Below, in pieces: positions 7,039 through 13,258 of a stretch of 16,637 nt of DNA (its first letter is position 1; every line of letters starts with the position of its first letter). The DNA is from an uncultured Oscillospiraceae bacterium. Its GTDB lineage: Bacteria; Bacillota; Clostridia; Oscillospirales; Oscillospiraceae. The stretch is from contig CAJUPS010000072.1 of the NCBI GenBank assembly GCA_910588045.1, forward strand, positions 1 to 16,637, written 5' to 3'. Both the position numbers and the translations under genes were made by a program. Under the pieces are notes generated by a model that was not told the origin of the DNA, made no database searches, and saw only the letters and a list, made by a program, of their open reading frames with translations.

Positions 7039-7422
7039 ATGCTGTCCATCTCTCTGGAACCCGATGAATACATCACCATCGGGGATGACATCGTTGTGAA
7101 GGTCCACAAAATGGCCCGGGGACGCTGCTTTTTGGGCATCGAGGCGGACCGGAGTGTCCCCATCGTGCGCAGTGCGGTACGGGAGCGCAGCGGCCTGCCT
7201 GCGCCGGAGTGCATCACCCCACAGCCGCCCCGGAAGAAGGTCCGGCGAAATCCGGATACCGTCTACCGCTGGAGCGACGACCGGGAACGGGCCCTCCGCA
7301 ATCTGCAAAAGGTGGCGGACCGGCTGGAGGAGAGCGGGGACGAACAGGAAGCCAAAATCGTCCGGATGCAGCTGGCACAGCTTGTCCCCGCCGCCTGGGA
7401 GAACACGCTCCCCAACCAATAA
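7039..7422 (+). CDS. csrA: CsrA-like RNA-binding regulator with C-terminal extension
   Basis: The product is 127 residues, about twice the usual 60-75. Residues 1 to about 52 align without gaps to CsrA: the ITIGDDIVVKV strand, the LGIEADRSVPI region and arginine 44 are in place. Position 6 is leucine and position 7 glutamate, where E. coli CsrA has RR, so half of the usual RNA-contact surface is altered. The extension (about 53-127) has a proline/basic linker (PQPPRKKVRR) and then a charged, probably helical segment (about 78-117). The ATG at 7039 has an ideal AAGGAGG eight bases upstream. CsrA homodimers bind GGA motifs in mRNA leaders; in Bacillus they repress hag and are relieved by FliW. 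This gene directly precedes flagellin as in Bacillus, but fliW is not in the window. Confidence 0.8.
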   Translation: MLSISLEPDEYITIGDDIVVKVHKMARGRCFLGIEADRSVPIVRSAVRERSGLPAPECITPQPPRKKVRRNPDTVYRWSDDRERALRNLQKVADRLEESGDEQEAKIVRMQLAQLVPAAWENTLPNQ

Positions 7423-7602
7423 GATTTCAGCCGGTTTGTACAGCCGGATGAAATAAATCTCTGCGTCTGACGGTCGGCCCGCCAAAGGCCACGGCGGCTG
7501 AACCAGACGGCGCTCCGTCACCGATATGCCGGTAAAAGGACGCTCCGGCAGGACGGAATCCCCCGCAAACTCACAAACATTTTATTGAAAGGAAGCATTA
7601 AA
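7423..7602 (+). promoter_or_regulatory. flagellin mRNA leader with candidate CsrA sites
   Basis: This 180-base stretch separates the csrA-like stop from the flagellin start. I see no convincing promoter or terminator, so co-transcription with csrA is likely. It holds a direct repeat CAGCCGG (7428 and 7441 regions), a GACGG/CCGTC hairpin with a CGCT loop (7506-7519), and GGA motifs at 7446-7448, 7538-7540, 7551-7553 and 7555-7557. A further GGA (7591-7593) is the core of the flagellin ribosome binding site AAAGGAAG. GGA at the Shine-Dalgarno site plus upstream copies is the known layout of CsrA-repressed hag leaders. Confidence 0.5.
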
Positions 7603-10377
7603 ATGAGGATTCAACACAACATTATGGCCATGTCGGCCTACCGCAACTACAACACCAACACCAGCGCCGTAGCCAAGAACCTGGAGAAGCTGTCCTCCGG
7701 CTACAAGATCAACCGCGCCGGTGACGACGCCGCCGGTCTGGCTATTTCCGAGAAGATGCGCGCCCAGATCACCGGCCTGAACGCCGCCCAGAAGAACGTC
7801 AAGGACGGCATCTCCCTGGTGAAGACCGCCGAGGGCGCCATGCAGGAGATCCAGGACATGCTCAACCGCATGGACTACCTGGCTACCCAGTCCGCCAACG
7901 GCACCTATGACAACGAGGTCGACCGCGCCAATCTCCAGAAGGAAGTTGACGCGCTGAAGACCGAAATCAACCGCATTGCTGATTCCGCCAACTTTAATGG
8001 AATCAAGCTGCTGGACGGTAGCCTGGATAGCTCCGCAGTCGAGGCTTCTACCAGCACCGGCGCGGGCAAGCTGCCCAATGTGGGCGAGATTCTGGGCAAG
8101 GACACTGTTCTGCACAAGGATCCCGGCGCACTCCCGGAGGATACTACTTTCTCCGTCGACCTGCACAACCTGGAGATCTCCGGCACGAAGGGTCAGGAGT
8201 TCACCCTAGAGATCGGCGATCTGAAGCTGGTCGGTACCCTTCAGCAGGACTACAGCGGTGATACGAAGCTGATGGCCGCCGACATCGCCGACGCTCTGGG
8301 CAACGGCACCGACACCAATGTGAAGTTTGAGGTGGAGGCCGAGGACGGCACCAGGACCGCTTATGATAACACCCAGGTGAACTTCGGCGAGTCCACCTTT
8401 GCCGCTGAAGTCAGCGGCACCCGCGTTACCTTCACCCACGACGGCGCCAGCGAGGAAATCGAGAGCCCCGACATGGAGGTCAAGGTGTCTACCGGCGGTG
8501 CGTTCGCAAAGAAGATTGCCACTACTACGCAGACCAAGGTGGGGAAGGATGCTGTGGGCGATACCCAGTCCACTTATACGGCTAGTGCTGCTCCTACGGC
8601 CAATCCCGGTTTGGCACTTAGCAAGAGTGGCAACCAGTATACTGTAACCATCGGTGGCAAGGCTTATGATGTCACAACAACCTCCAATGCCGAGAGCGAA
8701 AGCGATCTTGTAGACAAGTGGATTGCTGCATTTAACGCTGATACCGCTAATAATGGTTATGTGGCTAGCAAGAGCACTAATGACCTTGTGATTACCTTCG
8801 CTGGCGATGCTACCAAGACCGCAGCTGATTTCCAAGCCCTTGGAGTTACTGGTGGTGCTGTTACTGCTCCCGGTGCCGATAGTGTGTATACAATTACGGG
8901 GGCTATTGCCACCGGCACTCCGACGGTTGCTGACAAGACCGGTGTAGAGAATAAGTATACCGTTACGGTTGATGGTAAGGCCCTTGATGTTACGGGCGCG
9001 CTCGACAGCACCGCTGCTGATCTTGGCGCTGCGTGGGCCGAAGCTGCTAACGCTGATGCCACGTTGAGCGCGAAATTCACCGCAGCAGCTGATGCCACCG
9101 GCGTAGTTACCTTGACCGCCAAGGAGAAGGGTACTGAGGCTACTTCTGGTATTGCTGAAACTGATACGGGCCTCACCAACGGCACTTGGACCGAGGGTGC
9201 TGATATTGCTGCCGTTCAGGCGGAGTCCGAGATCGACTTTACCGGCAAGACCGGTCAGGACATCTGGGGCGGCACAATCACCATCGGCACTGGCGATGAT
9301 GCTAAGGTCTACCAGTTTGTTGAGGATACGGCTGACGTCGCCGCTGGCAACGAGGCCGTAGTTGTCGGCAAGGACGATGATGCTGAGGCGATTGCCGCCG
9401 CTCTGGCCGGTGCCGCCGCCCCGACCGATGTGACTCTAGCCGCTGCGGGCGGCAAGGTAACTGTTGCCGCAGACGCCGCCGGTACTGTTGACGGTGCGGC
9501 TGGCAATGCCGCGGTGAAGGTCGCTGTGGGCAAGGCTGGCGCTGACCCCACGATCAAAGGCGACTACAACGTGTCCACCACCGTTATTGCCAAGAAGTCC
9601 GAAGCTGGCAATGACCGCATCGCCAGCACCTATTTTGACCTGACCAAAGAGATGGTCACCAACGGCAGCAAAATCCAGATTGGCAACGAGAAGTACACCT
9701 TCTCTACCAACGAGGCCGACAAGGGCAAGGATGGCGTGGTGTACACCGGCGATCTGGACGCCAGTTCCGCCGACTATATGACCGAGGTTGCCGAGCGCCT
9801 GACCGTGGCCGCCAAGAACAACGATGTCTACACCGTGGGCCACGACGGTAAGCGCATGAGCTTCACCGAGAATACCACCTGGAACAATGACGATCCCGAT
9901 TCCTTCGATCTGCGTACCTATGAGGGCGTTGAGAAGTCCTTCGGTTTCGAGATTGCCGGTAAGGCTGCGGACGAGAGCCGTGCCCTGACGCTGCAAATCG
10001 GCGATACCAGCGATGATTTCAATCAGATGAAGGTCAAGGTGGGCGATATGCACACCTCTGCTATGGGTATTGCCGATATTGACATTAGCACCCAGGCTGG
10101 CGCTTCTTCGGCTGTGCAGACCATCAAGGACGCTATTAACTATGTCTCCGGTGTCCGTGGTGACCTGGGCGCTGTCCAGAACCGCTTGGAGCACACCGCC
10201 AACAACCTGTCCGTGATGGCGGAGAACATCCAGGACGCCGAGTCCACCATCCGCGACACCGACATTGCCGAAGAGATGATGGCCTACACCAAGAACAACA
10301 TCCTGGTGCAGTCCGCTCAGGCCATGCTGGCCCAGGCCAATCAGGTGCCCCAGGGCGTTCTCCAGCTGCTGGGCTGA
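7603..10377 (+). CDS. hag: flagellin with a very large central insert
   Basis: The product is 924 residues; flagellins are commonly 270-500. The start at 7603 gives the canonical MRIQHNIMAMSAYRN and follows AAAGGAAG by eight bases. Residues 1 to about 145 are the conserved N-terminal D0/D1 helices (NLEKLSSGYKINRAGDDAAGLAISEKMR). About 830-924 are the C-terminal D1/D0 helices ending NQVPQGVLQLLG. Between them lies about 680 residues of Ala/Thr/Asp/Gly-rich sequence made of repeated beta-rich modules that would be exposed on the filament surface. No cysteine is seen, as usual for flagellins. Secretion would be through the flagellar export apparatus. Part of the insert (about 8565-9230) has lower GC content and different codon use than the ends. 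A GNRA-loop terminator follows. Confidence 0.93.
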   Translation: MRIQHNIMAMSAYRNYNTNTSAVAKNLEKLSSGYKINRAGDDAAGLAISEKMRAQITGLNAAQKNVKDGISLVKTAEGAMQEIQDMLNRMDYLATQSANGTYDNEVDRANLQKEVDALKTEINRIADSANFNGIKLLDGSLDSSAVEASTSTGAGKLPNVGEILGKDTVLHKDPGALPEDTTFSVDLHNLEISGTKGQEFTLEIGDLKLVGTLQQDYSGDTKLMAADIADALGNGTDTNVKFEVEAEDGTRTAYDNTQVNFGESTFAAEVSGTRVTFTHDGASEEIESPDMEVKVSTGGAFAKKIATTTQTKVGKDAVGDTQSTYTASAAPTANPGLALSKSGNQYTVTIGGKAYDVTTTSNAESESDLVDKWIAAFNADTANNGYVASKSTNDLVITFAGDATKTAADFQALGVTGGAVTAPGADSVYTITGAIATGTPTVADKTGVENKYTVTVDGKALDVTGALDSTAADLGAAWAEAANADATLSAKFTAAADATGVVTLTAKEKGTEATSGIAETDTGLTNGTWTEGADIAAVQAESEIDFTGKTGQDIWGGTITIGTGDDAKVYQFVEDTADVAAGNEAVVVGKDDDAEAIAAALAGAAAPTDVTLAAAGGKVTVAADAAGTVDGAAGNAAVKVAVGKAGADPTIKGDYNVSTTVIAKKSEAGNDRIASTYFDLTKEMVTNGSKIQIGNEKYTFSTNEADKGKDGVVYTGDLDASSADYMTEVAERLTVAAKNNDVYTVGHDGKRMSFTENTTWNNDDPDSFDLRTYEGVEKSFGFEIAGKAADESRALTLQIGDTSDDFNQMKVKVGDMHTSAMGIADIDISTQAGASSAVQTIKDAINYVSGVRGDLGAVQNRLEHTANNLSVMAENIQDAESTIRDTDIAEEMMAYTKNNILVQSAQAMLAQANQVPQGVLQLLG

Positions 10378-10413
10378 TTCACAGCGCGAAGATAGAATCC
10401 ATCACACAGCACA

Positions 10414-10445
10414 AGGGGACCGGGCGAAAGCCCGGTCCCCTCTTT
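10414..10445 (+). terminator. flagellin terminator
   Basis: GGGGACCGGGC/GCCCGGTCCCC (10415-10425 and 10430-10440) with a GAAA tetraloop, extended by one A-T pair and followed by TCTTTC. The 10-bp arms GGGACCGGGC recur exactly in the hairpin at 10609-10641. Confidence 0.82.
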
Positions 10446-10451
10446 CGATGC

Positions 10452-10480
10452 TTAACAAACCGCCAAGGTGCAGGTATAAT
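10452..10480 (+). promoter_or_regulatory. sigma-A promoter of the small RNA gene
   Basis: TTAACA (10452-10457), exactly 17 bases, then the perfect consensus TATAAT (10475-10480). The start of transcription would be about 10487. No ORF with a ribosome binding site follows before the next terminator-like hairpin, so it appears to serve a non-coding transcript. Confidence 0.75.
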
Positions 10481-10486
10481 AAAAAC

Positions 10487-10645
10487 AGAAGGGCACTGCT
10501 ACTGGCGGTCAGCCCGTCATGCTAGTCAACTTAAACCGTTGACCGCTCGGGTGCTAGCCGGGCGGTCAACACGCTTCTATGGTGAGCAGCATGGCCACCA
10601 CAACCGCGAGCAGGGACCGGGCATAAAGCCCGGTCCCTGCTTACG
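10487..10645 (+). ncRNA. unidentified structured small RNA, about 155 nt
   Basis: An independent transcription unit lies between flagellin and the fructokinase gene. AGAAG at the predicted start (10487-10491) can pair with CTTCT (10574-10578) as a closing stem. Inside it, GGGC/GCCC (10491-10494 and 10512-10515) and a 13-bp stem with one G-T pair (10538-10550 with 10558-10570, 7-base loop) are possible. After the closing stem come TGGTG/CACCA (10580-10584 and 10596-10600) and a 14-bp terminal hairpin. The segment GTTGACCGC (10538-10546) has two alternative upstream partners: GTCAAC (10525-10530) and GCGGTCA (10505-10511). No 6S, SRP, T-box or known riboswitch signature was recognised. Only two tiny ORFs (7 and 15 codons) exist and neither has a ribosome binding site. 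A trans-acting regulator or a switch is possible; function unknown. Confidence 0.6.
10609..10642. terminator. terminal hairpin of the small RNA, possibly shared with the fructokinase gene
   Basis: A perfect 14-bp stem AGCAGGGACCGGGC/GCCCGGTCCCTGCT (10609-10622 and 10628-10641) has an ATAAA loop. It lies 25 bases beyond the stop of the convergent fructokinase gene, so it may stop both transcripts. The T tract is poor in both directions (TTACG on the + strand), so it may act more as a stabilising end or a weak bidirectional terminator. Confidence 0.6.
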
Positions 10646-10666
10646 TATATAGACGCGCTATTCCCT

Positions 10667-11629
10667 TTACAGCAGCGCCTCCACCTGTTCCCGCTCCGGC
10701 ATGGAGCGGATGGCGCCCTTCCTGATGGTCACCAGATAAGCGGCGGTGTTGGCAAAACGCAGCATGGCGGTCAGGTCCTCCGCCGTCAGCCCCTCCAAGC
10801 CGTGCGCCAGCACGAAGTGGAGCACGCAGGCGCAGAAGGTATCCCCCGCACCGGTGGTCTCGATGACGCCGCCCAGCTTACAGGCCGGGACGAATACCCG
10901 CCTGTTCTCATAATAGGAGCAGCTTCCCTCCGGGCCTGCTGTCACATTGAGCAGACGGATATTGGGGTACTTCTCCCGCAGGATGGCCGCGCCTTGATCC
11001 AGATCCGTCTCCCCGGTCATGAACGTCAGCTCGTTGTCCGCAATTTTCAGGATGTCACACTGGGACAGGCCGTAGGCGATCTGCTCCCGGGCCTCCTCCA
11101 GGTCCGCCCACAGGGGAGGTCGGAGGTTGGGGTCGAAGGAGAGCAGTGCGCCGCCCGCTCTGGCGGATCGGATGGCCCGGCAGGTGGCCCGGCGCACGGA
11201 CTCGTGGGTCATGGACAGGGTGCCGAAATGGAAGATCCGGCATGTCCTGATGACCTCCTCCGGGACCTCCGCCTCGGTGAGCATCATGTCCGCGCCGGGA
11301 TTGCGGTAAAAGGAAAAATCCCGGTCGCCGTTGGGCAGCTTCTTCACGAAGGCCAGGGTGGTCCGCGTATCCCGGTCCGTGACCAGATAGTCCATGCAGA
11401 TGCCCGCCTCCTCCGCCACCACGCGGAGTTGGTGTCCAAACATGTCGTCCCCCACCTTGCCCACGAAGGCGCAGGAGCGCCCCAGCTTCTTCAGCATCGT
11501 CAGCACATTGCAGGGCGCACCGCCGGGGTTGGCCTCAAAGAGGGCGTTGCCTTGCCCGCTCAGGCCGTTCTCTGTGAAATCTATGAGCAGCTCCCCCAAG
11601 GCCACGACATCAAAGCATTTCTCTCCCAT
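10667..11629 (-). CDS. scrK: fructokinase, PfkB carbohydrate kinase family
   Basis: The product is 320 residues, normal for the family. It phosphorylates fructose at the expense of ATP. Seen are the N-terminal VVALGELLIDF strand, the GGAPCNV substrate-binding motif (36-42), the PfkB signature region DILKIADNELTFMTG, and ETTGAGDTF with the catalytic aspartate at 263. The start at 11629 lies five bases after the stop of the GH32 gene, with GAGG as ribosome binding site, so the two are co-transcribed and probably coupled. The context (GH32 hydrolase, sugar ABC transporter) supports fructose over ribose or other PfkB substrates. The same frame stays open far upstream, but that part is a shadow of the GH32 gene. 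Confidence 0.92.
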   Translation of the reverse strand: MGEKCFDVVALGELLIDFTENGLSGQGNALFEANPGGAPCNVLTMLKKLGRSCAFVGKVGDDMFGHQLRVVAEEAGICMDYLVTDRDTRTTLAFVKKLPNGDRDFSFYRNPGADMMLTEAEVPEEVIRTCRIFHFGTLSMTHESVRRATCRAIRSARAGGALLSFDPNLRPPLWADLEEAREQIAYGLSQCDILKIADNELTFMTGETDLDQGAAILREKYPNIRLLNVTAGPEGSCSYYENRRVFVPACKLGGVIETTGAGDTFCACVLHFVLAHGLEGLTAEDLTAMLRFANTAAYLVTIRKGAIRSMPEREQVEALL

Positions 11630-11634
11630 TGCCC

Positions 11635-13131
11635 TCACGCCTCCTCTGGAAAAATCAGATCGTACTTCTCCACGTCCATCAGCACCGCGCCGCCCGCCTC
11701 GAAGCTGATGGCGCCGGCCTCCTGCCGGGTGTAGATCACCGCGCTGGCCGCCTGTTCGCCGTCGTTGACGAACACCTCCACGCTGTATCGGTCCAGAATG
11801 AGGCGCAGCTTGATCTCCCCGCCCCGGGGACGCACCAGGAAGCTCCGGGTATGTACAATGTCGTGGGGCAGACCGCTGCGGGTCCGGTCGATCTTCACGG
11901 TCCCCTGGTCGGGGCGGTAGCGGATGATGGTCTCGTGCTCCCCGTCCTTGGCCACCCGGATGCGGAACCAGCGGTAGGACTCCTTCCCGATGGGCCGGAC
12001 GGTGACGGTCATGTCCAGTACGCGGCCCTGCACGCCCGGCAGATTGATCTCCCCGCTGACGGGGATGTTGTGGTGCGCGACGCACTGGCCCCGGTAGTGC
12101 TCCAGCTCCCGCACCGGGTTCTGTACCAGCCGCCCGTCCCTCACGGACAGCTCCCGGGGGACGGTGTACTGCCCGAACCACCGGCAGTGGTACGGCTTCG
12201 CCCCTGCGGTGGCCCAGTTCTGCATCCAGGCCACCATTACCCGCCGCCCATCGGGCGTCAAGAGGGTCTGGGGGGCGTAGAAGTCCAGGCCGTAGTCGAT
12301 GGCCTGGGCGTTCTGCCGGACAAAGCCCGCCCCGTCCGGATCGTAATCCCCGATGAGGCACAGCGTCCCGTTTCCGGCGTGGAACTCCAGGCCCACCGGC
12401 TGCATGTCCTGAGGGCTGGTGATGAGGACCTGCTTCCCGTCCAGGGGGAAGAAGTCCGGGCACTCCCACATCTTGCCGTACTGGTTATGGCAGGCGTCCA
12501 GGGTGCGGACAAACTCCCACTTCCGCCCGTCGGCGCTGCGGTAGAGCAGGATAGCCCCGCTGCCGTCGGCGGTGCGGTTGCCGATGACGGCGTAATAGGC
12601 CCCGTCCGCCTCCCGCCAGATCTTCGGGTCCCGGAAATCCACCGCGCTGCCGCCCTCCGGCAGGTCCTCTCCGGTCAGGACCGGGTTCTTCTCGCACTTG
12701 TCGTAGTTCACGCCGTCCCCGATGGCGATGCACTGGGTCTGGATGTCCCGGATGAACCCGTCCGCGTCATGTCCCCGCTTAACGCCGGTATACATGAGCA
12801 GCTGCCGCCCGTCGGGCATCTCTGCCGCACCGCCGGAGAAGCATCCCGCCGCATCGTAGCCGCAGTCCGGGGCCAGGGCGGCGGGCAGGCGCTCCCAGCG
12901 GATCAGGTCGCGGCTTTTCACATGTCCCCAGTGCATGGGGCCCCACTCGTTGGAGTAGGGGTGGTACTGGTAGAACAGGTGATACTCCCCCTTGTAGAGA
13001 GAAAAGCCGTTGGGGTCGTTCATCCAGCCGATGGTGGGGGTCAGATGGAAGGCGGGCCGCTGGTTGTCGGGGATGTGGGGGCCGTACTGGGCCTCAAAAT
13101 CGCGGGCCTTTTGCAGGGCTTCGCTGGTCAT
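11635..13131 (-). CDS. sacA: GH32 sucrose/sucrose-6-phosphate hydrolase
   Basis: The product is 498 residues, typical for bacterial intracellular GH32 enzymes, and has no signal peptide, so it acts in the cytoplasm. The three catalytic signatures are intact: WMNDPNG (36-42, nucleophile aspartate 39), FRDP (166-169, transition-state stabiliser) and the MWECPDFF motif with acid/base glutamate 223. A beta-sandwich C-terminal domain follows. It splits beta-fructosides such as sucrose, sucrose-6-phosphate or short fructans, releasing fructose or its glycoside partner. With an ABC transporter rather than a PTS nearby, unphosphorylated sucrose or fructo-oligosaccharide is the likelier substrate. The ATG at 13131 has AAGGAGG nine bases upstream; the frame stays open to 13284 but nothing supports an earlier start. 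It has its own promoter. Confidence 0.94.
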   Translation of the reverse strand: MTSEALQKARDFEAQYGPHIPDNQRPAFHLTPTIGWMNDPNGFSLYKGEYHLFYQYHPYSNEWGPMHWGHVKSRDLIRWERLPAALAPDCGYDAAGCFSGGAAEMPDGRQLLMYTGVKRGHDADGFIRDIQTQCIAIGDGVNYDKCEKNPVLTGEDLPEGGSAVDFRDPKIWREADGAYYAVIGNRTADGSGAILLYRSADGRKWEFVRTLDACHNQYGKMWECPDFFPLDGKQVLITSPQDMQPVGLEFHAGNGTLCLIGDYDPDGAGFVRQNAQAIDYGLDFYAPQTLLTPDGRRVMVAWMQNWATAGAKPYHCRWFGQYTVPRELSVRDGRLVQNPVRELEHYRGQCVAHHNIPVSGEINLPGVQGRVLDMTVTVRPIGKESYRWFRIRVAKDGEHETIIRYRPDQGTVKIDRTRSGLPHDIVHTRSFLVRPRGGEIKLRLILDRYSVEVFVNDGEQAASAVIYTRQEAGAISFEAGGAVLMDVEKYDLIFPEEA

Positions 13132-13162
13132 GGATTCAAACCTCCTTGCAGTTGCTGTTTTC

Positions 13163-13191
13163 AGTATACATGACGGAAAGAAAAGGGGCAA
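13163..13191 (-). promoter_or_regulatory. sigma-A promoter of sacA-scrK
   Basis: Read on the - strand: TTGCCC (13191-13186), 17 bases, TATACT (13168-13163). It lies 32 bases upstream of the sacA start and just after the terminator of the binding-protein gene. This makes the hydrolase and kinase a unit separable from the transporter genes. Confidence 0.65.
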
Positions 13192-13202
13192 TGGCCTTTT
13201 GT

Positions 13203-13234
13203 AAAAAGGGGACGGCCCGGGGCCGCCCCCTTTT
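13203..13234 (-). terminator. terminator of the sugar transporter operon
   Basis: On the - strand, AAAAGGGGGCGGCC pairs with GGCCGTCCCCTTTT (one G-U pair, 14 bp, 3-base loop; + strand arms 13204-13217 and 13221-13234), continuing into TTTTT. It stands 25 bases after the binding-protein stop codon. Confidence 0.8.
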
Positions 13235-13258
13235 CGAGAGAGAAAGGTGTGGTGTAAT

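Noticed and set aside
6886..7521. A 211-codon frame on the - strand over csrA and its promoter
   Set aside because: It has no recognisable domain and overlaps a well-supported csrA frame with an ideal ribosome binding site on the other strand.
10519..10626. Tiny ORFs in the small RNA (7 codons at 10519, 15 codons at 10579)
   Set aside because: Neither has a ribosome binding site, and the second ends within the terminal hairpin loop; a peptide cannot be excluded but is not supported.
11630..12469. N-terminal extension of the fructokinase frame up to 12469
   Set aside because: This stretch is an out-of-frame shadow of the GH32 gene; the kinase proper begins at 11629 with its own ribosome binding site.
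13144..13160. A possible CcpA (cre) site TGAAAACAGCAACT downstream of the sacA promoter on the - strand
   Set aside because: It differs from the cre consensus at three fixed positions, including the central CG, so it is too weak to claim.
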